64,000 nt of DNA from JAGQPD01 sp020426865. GTDB lineage: Bacteria > Planctomycetota > Planctomycetia > Pirellulales > Pirellulaceae. The position numbers and the translations under genes were made by a program. Location: positions 1,178,001 through 1,242,000 of the forward strand of contig JAWKTN010000003.1 of assembly GCA_041399065.1 (NCBI GenBank). The letters run 5' to 3'. The notes beneath the pieces are model-generated. The model worked only from the letters and a program-made list of their open reading frames with translations, did no database searches and was not told the origin of the DNA. Shown here one piece after another: positions 9,696 through 19,329 of the stretch; the first letter of the stretch is position 1, and each line of letters opens with the position of its first letter.

Positions 9696-10844
9696 ATGGA
9701 TCGTTTTACACGAGGCAATTTGGAGGAATTGATTCGTTGGGAGCAGCCACCGTGCGTCACACTGCAAATGCCGACGCATCCCGCGGGGCGCGATGGCGAA
9801 CAGGATGTGATTCGCTTGAAGAATCTAGTGCGGGAGGCCGAGCAAAAGCTGGAACGGCGGGGTGTGCGGCCGGCGGAGGCCCGCGACCTGCTGGCGTTCG
9901 TCTCCGATCTGCCGGCCGATAAGCCGTATTGGGGGGACCGTCAGCTCGGGTTGGCAATCTTTGTTGCACGAAAGCTTCGTCGGTTGTATCGCGTCCCAAT
10001 AACGTTACCAGAGTCTGTCACTGTCGGTAAACGGTTCAGCGTGCGCAGTTTATTACCGTTGCTTGAGGACGAGTGTTCCTATCATGTGCTGACCCTTTCG
10101 GAGAACCATGTGTCACTTTACGAAGGGGATAGTGCTTGTGTGAAAAGAATTGCGTTGGCAGGGCTGCCAGAGAACCTGCAAGCGTTCCTTAACATCGACG
10201 GGGTAGATCGTGGTGCCCAGGTTCATTCCGCGGCGGGAGGCGGGACTAATGGCAAACAAGCTGCGGTCTTTCACGGACAAGGGGGCGAGTCCGAGACAGC
10301 GATGTCTGAATTGAAAAGTTATTGTCGCGCCGTTGATCAGTCGGTCTCCAACTACTTAAGCGGAAGAGGGTCACCGCTATTGCTGGCCGCTGTGACGAGA
10401 CTGGCAACGGTCTATCGTTCCTGCAACACGTATCCGTCATTATTGGCGGTGGAGCTGAGCGGAAATTACGATCGTGTCTCCCCGTACCAACTGTTTGAGG
10501 CGGCCTGGCAATCCCTGCAGGCGACGCGATTGGAGCCGAGTAAAAAGATGCTCGGCCGCTATCTGGAGAAAGTTGGCACGGCGCACGTCTTAGACGACCC
10601 GGAGGGAATCGTAACGGCCGCTGCCGACGGGCGAATCGAGGGCTTGCTGTACGACCCACGGGCGGAAGTCTATGGGTATATCGACGACCAATTGCACGAA
10701 ACCCGTATTACCGGCAGGTCCGAAGACGACGATCTTGTGAACCTTGCAGCAGTCGAAACGCTATTGCACGGCGGAGAAATCCATCCGATGGCAAAGGTTG
10801 TACCGCCGAGCAATTCGCCGTTGGCTGCCGTCTTGCGCTACTAG
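9696..10844 (+). CDS. Bacterial archaeo-eukaryotic release-factor-like protein (baeRF3/7-type)
   Basis: A 382-residue protein whose N-terminal half (FTRGNLEELIRWEQPPCVTLQMPTH) and middle (YHVLTLSENHVSLYEG) match the pattern of bacterial homologues of eRF1/pelota domains. These proteins are thought to act at ribosomes, but most are uncharacterised. The start at 9696 is supported by GGGAGG six bases upstream. The C-terminal part holds an eRF1-domain-3-like region (LGRYLEKVGTAHVLDDPEGIVTAAADGRIEGLLYD). A small gene follows 16 bases after its stop and is likely in the same transcript. Three short CAATAGTGGG-type repeats lie just upstream. Confidence 0.7.
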   Translation: MDRFTRGNLEELIRWEQPPCVTLQMPTHPAGRDGEQDVIRLKNLVREAEQKLERRGVRPAEARDLLAFVSDLPADKPYWGDRQLGLAIFVARKLRRLYRVPITLPESVTVGKRFSVRSLLPLLEDECSYHVLTLSENHVSLYEGDSACVKRIALAGLPENLQAFLNIDGVDRGAQVHSAAGGGTNGKQAAVFHGQGGESETAMSELKSYCRAVDQSVSNYLSGRGSPLLLAAVTRLATVYRSCNTYPSLLAVELSGNYDRVSPYQLFEAAWQSLQATRLEPSKKMLGRYLEKVGTAHVLDDPEGIVTAAADGRIEGLLYDPRAEVYGYIDDQLHETRITGRSEDDDLVNLAAVETLLHGGEIHPMAKVVPPSNSPLAAVLRY

Positions 10845-10860
10845 CCGGGAGGGACCAACA

Positions 10861-11124
10861 ATGATCAGGAAACTGCAGAACGAACTAGATGGTCGCCGTG
10901 ATGTTCGGAATTGTGGAATCGATCAGCCGGTGAAATGGCCAACGCCCACCAACGTGATGCCGGGCACGCCGGAAAAGATCGCCATTCTTGCTGAACGAGC
11001 CGAACGTGGATTCGTACTGCATCACCCGCACGACAGCCACTTGGACGAATTCATTCATGCAAAGATTGCCTTCGCGCTGGCACTACAAAAGACTCTCGAA
11101 TGTCCGAACGATTACTCGATCTGA
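10861..11124 (+). CDS. Small hypothetical protein downstream of baeRF-like gene
   Basis: An 87-residue protein (MIRKLQNELDGRRD...). The ATG has a strong GGGAGGG Shine-Dalgarno eight bases upstream and lies 16 bases after the previous stop, which supports translation as part of that operon. There is no signal peptide and no membrane segment. The central part (GTPEKIAILAERAERGFVLHHPHDSHLDEF) suggests a small alpha/beta fold, but no family was recognised. The stop is 55 bases from the convergent oxidoreductase gene. Confidence 0.6.
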   Translation: MIRKLQNELDGRRDVRNCGIDQPVKWPTPTNVMPGTPEKIAILAERAERGFVLHHPHDSHLDEFIHAKIAFALALQKTLECPNDYSI

Positions 11125-11179
11125 TCGAGCGAAAGGACGGTGGCCCGAAGATCGTGGGTTATCGAACGTCAGGCACGAG

Positions 11180-12247
11180 CTATCGGTTGGGAGGCAATTC
11201 TCGGACAGTCCCCGGGACGACTGGGCGACCCGACTCGGCACTTGCAATGGCGGCGAAACAAAGTGCTAGACTGTCGAGGTTCGATCGAGCACTGATCGAT
11301 GGCTCGCGGTTCTCTTCGATAGCTCCGAGTAACTCCGCCATCGTTCCATGAAACCCATCGGGAAACCACGTGCCGGTAAGCGTCGGGTTAAAGTCACCCG
11401 CTTCCGTCGTCAACAATACCGCCTGCTCCTTCAGGTTTGGACCATTGCTGGAGATTGTCCCGCGAGATCCGGCCACGTATGTGGTGTCTCGCTGTTGATA
11501 GGGCGTAAATGCATCGAATGCTAAGGAAGCTTGGGCACCGTCCAGCTCCATGACGGCCTGAGCCAGCAGCGGTGGCTGTACCGGCTGGCTGCGGTAAGAC
11601 GTTGCACTGGCATACACTCGGCGAATGATCCGATTGCCAAAGAAGCAACAAATCAAGTCAAACCAATGGATGGCAAAATCATAGAGAATCAGATGGTGTA
11701 CGTTTTCGAACTCCGTCCCTTGCACCCAAGTGTGGTCCCAATGGACGGCCATGTGCACGGCCGATAACTCGCCTAACAGACCGGCCGCAATCGCCGATCG
11801 AATATAGCTGTAATGGGGAGCCCAACGGCCATTTTGATTGACAGCCAACCGTACTTGGTGCTGGTCGGCCAATTCGACCAGTCGCTGGCCTTCATCCAAG
11901 TCCAGGACGAACGGCTTTTGGCTCAGCACGTGTTTGCCGGCGCGGATCGCCGCTTCCACGACCGGCGGCCGCTGGGGCGGATGCAACGCGATATCCACAA
12001 CTTCGATGTCGTCTCGTCGGAGCAATTCGCGATAGTCGATGTAGACTGCAGCATCCGGATAGAACTCGTCTCGACGTTGAGTCGCACGGGGCTCGAATAG
12101 GTCACATAATGCCACTACGTCGTAATTCGCGTTGCGATAGGCGGTAAGATGCTCGATCGTAATGCCGCCGCACCCGATCAGGCCGATCTTGGGCCGATAC
12201 GCAGATGGATCTTGAGGGCGATATGGCAATTCGAGCGGTGATGGCAT
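11180..12247 (-). CDS. Gfo/Idh/MocA family NAD(P)-dependent oxidoreductase
   Basis: A 355-residue protein with an N-terminal Rossmann nucleotide-binding motif (IGLIGCGGI, residues 21-29). The family's lysine-containing EKP position reads SQKPF here. C-terminal strands carry HWDHTWV and YDFAIHWFDLI segments that form the substrate pocket. Members oxidise sugars, inositols or related polyols. No signal peptide is present, so it is likely cytoplasmic. Planctomycetes carry many such genes and the substrate cannot be read from sequence. It converges on the small gene at 10861. Confidence 0.88.
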   Translation of the reverse strand: MPSPLELPYRPQDPSAYRPKIGLIGCGGITIEHLTAYRNANYDVVALCDLFEPRATQRRDEFYPDAAVYIDYRELLRRDDIEVVDIALHPPQRPPVVEAAIRAGKHVLSQKPFVLDLDEGQRLVELADQHQVRLAVNQNGRWAPHYSYIRSAIAAGLLGELSAVHMAVHWDHTWVQGTEFENVHHLILYDFAIHWFDLICCFFGNRIIRRVYASATSYRSQPVQPPLLAQAVMELDGAQASLAFDAFTPYQQRDTTYVAGSRGTISSNGPNLKEQAVLLTTEAGDFNPTLTGTWFPDGFHGTMAELLGAIEENREPSISARSNLDSLALCFAAIASAESGRPVVPGTVRELPPNR

Positions 12248-12599
12248 GAATAGGATTCCCGATGACTGTGGTTAAATCCGGTCGCGACGTGACGCTGCGA
12301 CCGTAGACGTTATAACTCAATCAGCATCCGGCGGAAATCGGCATTCATCATCAACAAGACCGCGAATCATTCGACCGTTCCCGTTCACCCTCTCCTGCCA
12401 ACCAACGTTCCTCCCCGTACCCCCCTTGCTTGATTTGTCATACGGGGGACAATCTTTGGAAATACGATGCTGCGGCCGATATAACATTTCCGGCCGCTCG
12501 ACCCACCTGCGGCATCCGAACACGTAGCCAACACGCGCAGCCGAACACGTAGCCAACACACGTAGCCAACACACGTCAGCAGAAGAGGGACCCTTGGCA
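12248..12599. other. Intergenic region with short tandem repeats before the response regulator
   Basis: The region separates the divergent oxidoreductase and response-regulator genes and should hold both promoters. Near its right end (12516-12577) the motif CACGTAGCCAACAC recurs three to four times in slightly changed form. No gene is seen. A GAAGAGGGA Shine-Dalgarno precedes the regulator ATG. Confidence 0.5.
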
Positions 12600-13010
12600 A
12601 TGGCGAAAACCAATTCGACGCCCAACGATGAGCAATCCGCTGGCAAGTCCGACAAACGTGTCCTGTTAGTCGACGACGATCCGGAGATCATCGAGTCGCT
12701 TCGATATGCACTGTCCCATCAGGGATTTGAAGTGCTCATTGCACGTGACGGCAACCAAGGTCTGGCCATGGCAGAACGGGAAGAGCCCGATCTTGTCATT
12801 CTCGATATGATGATGCCCAAACGAAGCGGCTTTCTGGTTCTCGAAAAACTCCGTCGTAGTCGTCCCGTGCCGATGCGAATCATCATGATTACGGCGAATG
12901 AAGGGAGTCGTCACAAGGCATACGCCGAGATGTTGGGAGTCGACGACTACATCCGAAAGCCGTTCGCGATGGAACGGCTGGTCGAAAGCGTCAAGCGGTT
13001 GCTCGGCTAG
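12600..13010 (+). CDS. Single-domain response regulator (CheY-like receiver)
   Basis: A 136-residue protein consisting of a receiver domain only. The acidic pocket is Asp25-27 (LLVDDDPE), the phospho-acceptor is Asp69 (VILDMMMP), the switch threonine is Thr98 (MITAN) and the conserved lysine is Lys120 (IRKPF). An N-terminal tail of about 18 polar residues precedes the domain. Without an output domain it must act by protein contact or phosphotransfer. No histidine kinase gene is adjacent. The ATG at 12600 is chosen because GAAGAGGGA lies nine bases upstream; a TTG two codons earlier is too close to it. Confidence 0.9.
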   Translation: MAKTNSTPNDEQSAGKSDKRVLLVDDDPEIIESLRYALSHQGFEVLIARDGNQGLAMAEREEPDLVILDMMMPKRSGFLVLEKLRRSRPVPMRIIMITANEGSRHKAYAEMLGVDDYIRKPFAMERLVESVKRLLG

Positions 13011-13717
13011 TCGATCGTGGAAACCCAGGCGATTTTTTCCCGCGCGATTCCCCAAGTGTCCACGTAAACAATCCCACGGATCCTCTTGCGCGGACTGTGC
13101 GACTCCGACACAGTTTCGCCAAATGCGGCACGTCGTCGTTCGCAACTCGCCCGACCCGTTGGGAGTTCTTTTTCGTGGGCGCACGAAGCGGGGAAGGAGG
13201 GCGTTGCAGCAGTGATAGCAGCTTACAGGCGTTTTCCGTTCGAATAGGGTTACTTTGTGAAGACTTTCACAAAGGTTGGATTTTCCCTGGCGGTGTTGGT
13301 TGCACAGCAATTATTAGTAGCGAAAAAATGTAGTGTGCGACGAAAATGAAATTTGCGTATTGCCGCTTTTGCAACTTGGAAGCATACTTAACATTAGTGG
13401 AGACGAAAGCTGCTGAGGCGACGGATTGTAGGACTCGTTTCTGTTACTGACAGGACGTCACCTGCCTGAACGACTTTTCGCTTTCGTCACTCGTTCTTTG
13501 CCAACTTCTTCGCCGTGGCCGGCATGCTTTAGCTGGGCTTTCGGAGGCATTCCTAATCGACTGGGCCGTGTTTCGTCGTGCGCGGTTGGGAACTCGTCAT
13601 CTGCAAGTTTGTCGAAGGGCAGCCATTACAACGGCCTATGGAACGACGATTGAGAGTATCCAAAGCAGCGAAGGAGTTCGAGCGAAGGTATTTCATTAAT
13701 TACTGAGGAGAGACTGA
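13011..13717. other. Long leader/intergenic region upstream of prkA
   Basis: Seven hundred bases without a plausible gene separate the response regulator from the PrkA cluster. The sequence turns AT-richer from about 13300. This may be the promoter and 5' leader region of the stress-type cluster. I saw no sigma-54 type -24/-12 pair and no known riboswitch. GAGGAGAG lies just before the prkA ATG. Confidence 0.4.
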
Positions 13718-15763
13718 ATGAGCGGTCGCCAGATAATATCGCTGATATCAGAAAGCCAGAACCTGGAGCAATTTCGCAAAGAGCACTGGGTCGGCAAATT
13801 CGACGAGTACCTGGACATTGTCCACGCGCACCCGGCAGTGACGCGAAACGCGTTTGAGCGACTCTACGAAATGATCATGTCGTATGGCACGGAAACGTAC
13901 GAAGTGAATCGTGAGACTCGCACGCGTTATCGCTTCTTCGACGATCCACTCGACGACGGCCATGACGCGGTGTTCGGCTTGAACGCCCCATTGGAGCAAT
14001 TGGTCAACGCCTTCAAGAGTGCGGCGCGTGGCTACGGAATCGAAAAGCGAGTGCTGTTATTGCACGGGCCGGTCGGCAGCAGCAAGAGCACCATCGCACG
14101 GTTGTTGAAAAAGGGATTGGAACGTTATTCCGCCACCGACGACGGCGCGCTTTACACCTTAGGATGGGCCAACTTGGAAACAGGCGAGGTAGCGTGGTGT
14201 CCGATGCACGAAGAACCGTTGCATTTGATTCCGGAGCAGTATCGTGGCGATGTCGAGAGCAAGCTTAACGACGGTCGGACGGATGAAGCGTACCGGATAC
14301 GCATTCGCGGGGAACTGTGTCCTTACTGCCGTTTTATGTATACGGATCGATTGAAACGGCACGACGGCGATTGGACGAGCGTAGTGAACGAGGTCCGCGT
14401 CCGACGGATCCTGCTCAGCGAAAAAGATCGCATCGGCATCGGCACTTTCCAGCCCAAAGATGAGAAGAACCAGGATTCGACGGAATTGACCGGGGATATC
14501 AATTATCGAAAAATCGCCGAATATGGCACGGACAGCGACCCTCGTGCCTTTAACTTCGACGGCGAATTCAACATCGCCAATCGCGGGCTGATTGAGTTTA
14601 TCGAAGTCCTGAAATTGGACGTCGCGTTCTTGTACGACCTATTAGGCGCCAGTCAGGAACACAAAGTGAAGCCCAAAAAGTTTGCACAGACCGACATTGA
14701 CGAGGTGATTCTGGGGCATACCAATGAACCAGAATATCGACGGTTGCAAAACAATGAATTCATGGAAGCCCTCCGTGATCGGACGGTCAAGATTGATGTT
14801 CCCTATGTGACGCGACTGTCCGACGAAATCAAAATCTACGAAAAGGACTACAATAGCCAACGGGTGCAAGGAAAACACATTGCACCTCATACGATTGAGA
14901 TGGCTGCCATGTGGGCCGTGTTGACCCGATTGGAAGAACCCAAGAATGCCAGCCTGACGTTGTTGCAGAAGCTGAAATTGTACAACGGCAAGACGCTTCC
15001 GGGATTTACCGAGGAAAATATCAAGGAACTCCGCGAAGAAGCGATCAACGAGGGAATGGTCGGTATCTCCCCTCGCTATGTGCAGGACAAGATCTCCAAC
15101 GCTTTAGTGGCACATGCCTCCGCCCGTTCGGTCAATCCCTTCATGGTGATGAATGAATTGGAAGCCGGGCTGAAGCACCATTCGCTCATTACCAGCGAAG
15201 AACTGAAGGCACGGTATCGAGAGTTATTGGAGGTCGTCAAGGAGGAATACGAAAACATCGTGAAAAACGAAGTTCAAAGGGCGATTGCGGCTGACGAAGA
15301 TGCTTTGAAGCGATTGTGTGCCAATTACATCGACAACGTAAAGGCGTATACGCAGCACGAAAAGGTGAAGAATAAATTCACCGGTCAATACGAAGAACCT
15401 GATGAACGATTGATGCGCTCGATCGAAGAGAAGATCGACATTCCCTCGAGCCGCAAAGACGATTTTCGTCGCGAGATCATGAATTACATCGGTGCCTTGT
15501 CCATTGACGGCAAGACGTTTGACTATAAAACGAACGAACGGCTCTACAAGGCGCTGGAATTGAAACTGTTCGAAGATCAAAAAGATACGATCAAGTTGAC
15601 CAGCCTGGTGTCGAATGTTGTCGACGCCGACACGCAGGCCAAAATCGATGTTGTCAAGGGACGGTTGATTCGCGATTACGGATATGACGAAGAGAGTGCC
15701 ACGGATGTGTTGAATTACGTGGCGAGTATTTTTGCGCGGGGTGACGCGAAAGACCGCGGATAA
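13718..15763 (+). CDS. prkA: PrkA-type serine protein kinase (YeaG family)
   Basis: A 681-residue protein of the PrkA AAA+ family. The N-terminal half carries the Walker A motif GPVGSSKST (residues 117-125) and the family's cysteine-containing ELCPYC segment. The C-terminal half is the PrkA kinase-like domain (LTLLQKLKLYNGKTLPGFTEENIKELREEA and following). Length fits E. coli YeaG (about 644). In other bacteria the protein works with YeaH/YhbH and SpoVR-type partners in starvation or sporulation-linked responses. The same three partners follow in order here. A strong GAGGAGAG Shine-Dalgarno precedes the ATG. Confidence 0.95.
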   Translation: MSGRQIISLISESQNLEQFRKEHWVGKFDEYLDIVHAHPAVTRNAFERLYEMIMSYGTETYEVNRETRTRYRFFDDPLDDGHDAVFGLNAPLEQLVNAFKSAARGYGIEKRVLLLHGPVGSSKSTIARLLKKGLERYSATDDGALYTLGWANLETGEVAWCPMHEEPLHLIPEQYRGDVESKLNDGRTDEAYRIRIRGELCPYCRFMYTDRLKRHDGDWTSVVNEVRVRRILLSEKDRIGIGTFQPKDEKNQDSTELTGDINYRKIAEYGTDSDPRAFNFDGEFNIANRGLIEFIEVLKLDVAFLYDLLGASQEHKVKPKKFAQTDIDEVILGHTNEPEYRRLQNNEFMEALRDRTVKIDVPYVTRLSDEIKIYEKDYNSQRVQGKHIAPHTIEMAAMWAVLTRLEEPKNASLTLLQKLKLYNGKTLPGFTEENIKELREEAINEGMVGISPRYVQDKISNALVAHASARSVNPFMVMNELEAGLKHHSLITSEELKARYRELLEVVKEEYENIVKNEVQRAIAADEDALKRLCANYIDNVKAYTQHEKVKNKFTGQYEEPDERLMRSIEEKIDIPSSRKDDFRREIMNYIGALSIDGKTFDYKTNERLYKALELKLFEDQKDTIKLTSLVSNVVDADTQAKIDVVKGRLIRDYGYDEESATDVLNYVASIFARGDAKDRG

Positions 15764-15826
15764 TGTGACCGCGACAATTTTGAATATGCCCGGTGCCAGA
15801 CCAATCCACAGGGACATTTGCCAACG

Positions 15827-16936
15827 ATGCAGCTGACGAAGATCCAACGCGACGAAAGCCGCTTCAACGAAATCGTGCGGGGACGAATCCGCAAGGATTT
15901 GCGCAAGTACGTGACGCACGGCGAAATGATGGGGCGCAAAGGACGCGACTTGGTGAGCATCCCGCTTCCACAGCTCGACGTTCCCCATTTCCACTACGGG
16001 GATAATGGATCAGGCGGCGTTGGCCAGGGGGACGGTGAGATTGGCCAGCCGGTGGGAAAGGGTGACAGCGATTCCGGTACCGGTTCGGCCGGTTCGGACC
16101 CCGGCGCGCATGTCCTGGAAGTGGAAGTCACGCTCGAAGAACTTGCCGCCATGTTGGGCGATGAATTGGAATTGCCACGGATTCAGCCGAAGGGTCAAGC
16201 CACCATCGCGGAAGAGAAGACGCGGTACGACAGTATCCGACGCACAGGCCCCGAATCCCTGCGCCATTTCAAACGGACTTACGTCCAGGCACTGAGGCGA
16301 CAGATTGCCACCGGAAGCTACGACGTTATCAAACCGAAGGTGGTACCGATTTCGGAGGACCGCCGTTATCGCAGCTGGACCAGCGTGCCGCTGCCGCAGG
16401 CGAACGCGGTCATTGTTTACATGATGGATGTCTCTGGATCCATGACGGACGAACAAAAAGAAATCGTCCGAACGGAATCGTTTTGGATCGATACTTGGCT
16501 GCAAAGCCAATACGACGGATTGGAACGTCGATATATCATTCACGACGCTGCCGCTCGAGAAGTGGACGAACACACTTTTTATCATACCCGAGAAAGTGGC
16601 GGAACTCGCATCAGCTCGGCCTATAACGTGGCCGCGAACCTGGTTCGAGAGAGCTTTCCGGTCTCCGAGTGGAACATCTACTTCTTCCAGTTTTCTGATG
16701 GCGACAATTGGGGGGAAGATAATGAACAGAGTCTTAGAATTCTGCGCGAACACCTGCTTCCCAGCTGCAATCTGTTTTGTTACGGGCAGGTGGAAAGCCC
16801 CTACGGCAGCGGCGAGTTCCTGCGGTGTTTGGATGAAGCGTTTGGGGATGACGAAGAACGGTTGATACTTTCGGAAATCCGCGATCGCGATGCAATTTAT
16901 GATTCGATTCGACGTTTTCTCGGGACTGGTAAGTAA
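15827..16936 (+). CDS. yeaH: YeaH/YhbH family protein (DUF444, VWA-like)
   Basis: A protein of about 369 residues from the ATG at 15827. The N-terminus (DESRFNEIVRGRIRKDLRKYV) and the glycine-rich GDNGSGGVGQGDGEIGQ region are typical of DUF444 proteins. A von Willebrand A-like domain follows with the MIDAS-type motif MMDVSGSMTDEQKE. Family members are partners of PrkA kinases. It starts 63 bases after prkA on the same strand, so the two are almost certainly in one operon. Confidence 0.93.
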   Translation: MQLTKIQRDESRFNEIVRGRIRKDLRKYVTHGEMMGRKGRDLVSIPLPQLDVPHFHYGDNGSGGVGQGDGEIGQPVGKGDSDSGTGSAGSDPGAHVLEVEVTLEELAAMLGDELELPRIQPKGQATIAEEKTRYDSIRRTGPESLRHFKRTYVQALRRQIATGSYDVIKPKVVPISEDRRYRSWTSVPLPQANAVIVYMMDVSGSMTDEQKEIVRTESFWIDTWLQSQYDGLERRYIIHDAAAREVDEHTFYHTRESGGTRISSAYNVAANLVRESFPVSEWNIYFFQFSDGDNWGEDNEQSLRILREHLLPSCNLFCYGQVESPYGSGEFLRCLDEAFGDDEERLILSEIRDRDAIYDSIRRFLGTGK

Positions 16937-16977
16937 AGGGCAGTGACGTTTTCACAGAACAGTGTGTGAGGTCTAGC

Positions 16978-17223
16978 ATGGTTCATCATCCGAAAAAGAA
17001 TCAACTACAGAGGTTTCACGTGACGCTTGGGCACTCACGTGTCACCGTGTTCGCCAGCAATGAGGCGTCGGCTTTGCAAGTAGCCCGCCAACAGCTGTGC
17101 CAGGAAATGCCTCGGATGTGGGATGTGATCGCCGCGACCGATGCCAGTCGCTTTCAGATTACTCCCGTAACGCCACACGGTAACTCACTAAACGCAACGC
17201 TTCCGAATTCGTTGGGAAGCTAG
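16978..17223 (+). CDS. Small conserved-position gene between yeaH and spoVR
   Basis: An 81-residue protein (MVHHPKKNQLQRFHVTLGHSRVTV...). It lies 41 bases after yeaH and 33 bases before spoVR on the same strand, which supports membership of the operon. The sequence suggests a small alpha/beta domain: FHVTLGHSRVTVFASNEASALQVARQQLCQEMP, then a conserved-looking WDVIAATDASRFQITPV. No family was recognised. A possible role is an adaptor for the kinase/SpoVR pair, but that rests on position only. Confidence 0.6.
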   Translation: MVHHPKKNQLQRFHVTLGHSRVTVFASNEASALQVARQQLCQEMPRMWDVIAATDASRFQITPVTPHGNSLNATLPNSLGS

Positions 17224-17256
17224 CTGGAAAGCCCCGCATCGACGGAGACGCAAACC

Positions 17257-18810
17257 ATGCGAGCGACGAATTTACGAACGCTGCCTCCGGAACTGGTCGC
17301 CGTCCAGGACGAAATGGAACAGCTGGCGACACAATACGGGCTCGACTATTTCCCGACGATTTTTGAGGTCGTCGATGTCGATCAGCTGAACGCCATCGCC
17401 GCGTACGGCGGATTTCCGACCCGCTACCCGCATTGGCGATTCGGCATGGAATACCGCCGGCTCGCCAAAGGTTACTCCTACGGTTTACAGAAAATCTACG
17501 AACTCGTGATCAACAACGATCCGTGTTACGCATATCTCCTGAGCAGCAACAGCTTCACCGACCACAAAATGGTGATCGCTCATGTCTACGGGCATTGCGA
17601 CTTTTTCAAAAAGAACTACTGGTTCAGCAAAACGAATCGACATATGATCGACGAAATGGCCAATCATGGCAATCGCATCCGTCGATACATGGATCGGTTC
17701 GGTCGTGAGGAAGTCGAGCTGTTTATTGATGCGTGCCTCAGCGTCGAAGATCTAATCGATATCCACTCGCCGTTCATCCAGCGAGGCCAGACACCGGCAT
17801 TCCGCCCCAATCACGACGAAAATCACGAAGAAGATTCCCTGAGCGCCCGTGGCGATCGGTTCCAGGCCAAATCGTACATGGACCGGTTCATCAATCCCCC
17901 GCAGGCACTGGCGCGGGAAGCCGAACGCAAACGGGCACAACGCGAGCAGGCGACTAATTTTCCAGACAAGCCAATGCGCGATGTGATGGGGTTCCTGCTG
18001 GAGCATGCCCCGCTGAAACCCTGGCAGGTGGATGTGTTGGCCATTATCCGCGACGAGGCCTACTATTTTGCCCCGCAAGGCCAAACAAAAATCATGAATG
18101 AAGGATGGGCAACCTACTGGCACACCACTCTCATGACACGTCACGGTTTGGCAACCGGAGGAGATGTCGTCGCTTACGCCGACCATACTTCCGGTACGCT
18201 CGCCAGCTCACCCACTCGGTTGAATCCCTATAAACTGGGCGTGGAACTGTTCCGCGATATCGAAGATCGATGGAATCGCGGGTGCCACGGTCGCGATTAT
18301 GAAGACTGCGACGATATGCTCGCCAAACAGCAATGGAATACGCATGACGGAGTTGGACGAGAAAAAATCTTTGAGGTTCGGGCGATCCACAATGACTTGA
18401 CGTTCATCGACGAGTTTCTGACGCTTGACTTCTGCAAACGCCATAACCTGTTTTCCTTCGCCTACAACGCGGGCAGCGGTCACTACGAAATCGAAAGCCG
18501 CAAGTTTCAACAAATCAAGCAACAACTGCTGTTCAATTTGACGAACCTTGGCCGGCCAATTATCTCCGTCATCGACGGCAACTTCCGCAATCGCGGTGAA
18601 CTCGTTCTGCGACACCAGTTCAACGGACCGGAACTAAAAATCTCATCCGCCCGCGACACCCTCGCTAACGTGCACCGGCTTTGGGGAAGGCCCGTACATA
18701 TCGAAACCGTCCTCGAAAACAAACGTCGACTTTTTTCGTTTGATGGAGCCGATCATACCGAGCAAGCTTGGGACGGAACGCCCGAACTGCAATTGCAGGA
18801 GGAGAGTTGA
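17257..18810 (+). CDS. spoVR: SpoVR family protein
   Basis: A 517-residue protein, close to the usual length of about 510. Family hallmarks are FEVVDVDQLNAIAAYGGFPTRYPHWRFGMEYRRL near residue 50, the HDENHEEDSL type segment, MNEGWATYWHTTLM near residue 285 (a metal-ligand-rich, hydrolase-like region), and LDFCKRHNLFSF. SpoVR affects spore cortex in Bacillus and stress responses elsewhere; its biochemistry is unsettled. It belongs to the prkA-yeaH operon. Its TGA is two bases from the next start. Confidence 0.95.
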   Translation: MRATNLRTLPPELVAVQDEMEQLATQYGLDYFPTIFEVVDVDQLNAIAAYGGFPTRYPHWRFGMEYRRLAKGYSYGLQKIYELVINNDPCYAYLLSSNSFTDHKMVIAHVYGHCDFFKKNYWFSKTNRHMIDEMANHGNRIRRYMDRFGREEVELFIDACLSVEDLIDIHSPFIQRGQTPAFRPNHDENHEEDSLSARGDRFQAKSYMDRFINPPQALAREAERKRAQREQATNFPDKPMRDVMGFLLEHAPLKPWQVDVLAIIRDEAYYFAPQGQTKIMNEGWATYWHTTLMTRHGLATGGDVVAYADHTSGTLASSPTRLNPYKLGVELFRDIEDRWNRGCHGRDYEDCDDMLAKQQWNTHDGVGREKIFEVRAIHNDLTFIDEFLTLDFCKRHNLFSFAYNAGSGHYEIESRKFQQIKQQLLFNLTNLGRPIISVIDGNFRNRGELVLRHQFNGPELKISSARDTLANVHRLWGRPVHIETVLENKRRLFSFDGADHTEQAWDGTPELQLQEES

Positions 18811-18812
18811 CC

Positions 18813-19307
18813 ATGAGCCACGCGACCGAAATCAATCATCAACTGGATCTGCTCCGGAGCTCCGGCTGCTCCGCAATCTCGCCCGGCGTCATGCATGTTG
18901 CGATGCACTATGGCGATGTGGAATCCCATGTAGTTGCGGTCGAGCAACTGGCCTGCCAGGTATTGCACTTCACCCACCTTTCCGTCAGGGCCGCCACGTG
19001 GAATAAGGACCAATTAAAGAATATCGGAGAAGAACTCACGTCGCGTCTGACTTACCTCTTGGAGCCGATCCATCCGCAAGAATTGGACAGTCAGGCCATG
19101 GTACTGCAAATGCGCTCGGTGCCTCCAAAAGCCGGTCAGGACGATCGCCGATCCTATTATGAACTGACCGCGCGGCGTGATCGCGGTATCTCCCTCCTAC
19201 GCTATGAGAAACAGCCAGGGCAAATGCGTCAAGCCATCCCCATGTCGCTGACACGCGAGGTGATCGCGCGGTTGGCCGATGATTTTGATGCCGCCGCCAA
19301 CGTATAG
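18813..19307 (+). CDS. Hypothetical protein ending the prkA-yeaH-spoVR operon
   Basis: A 164-residue protein (MSHATEINHQLDLLRSSGCSAI...) that begins two bases after the spoVR stop. An AGGAGGAGAG Shine-Dalgarno lies inside the end of spoVR, so translation is tightly coupled. It has alternating strands and helices (VMHVAMHYGDVESHVVAVEQLA; LTYLLEPIHPQELDSQAMVLQMRS) and no signal peptide. The last part (PMSLTREVIARLADDF) looks amphipathic. No known domain was recognised. It is convergent with a DUF1501 gene 22 bases away. Confidence 0.7.
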   Translation: MSHATEINHQLDLLRSSGCSAISPGVMHVAMHYGDVESHVVAVEQLACQVLHFTHLSVRAATWNKDQLKNIGEELTSRLTYLLEPIHPQELDSQAMVLQMRSVPPKAGQDDRRSYYELTARRDRGISLLRYEKQPGQMRQAIPMSLTREVIARLADDFDAAANV

Positions 19308-19329
19308 CCGGAACACTTCGCTCGCACGG

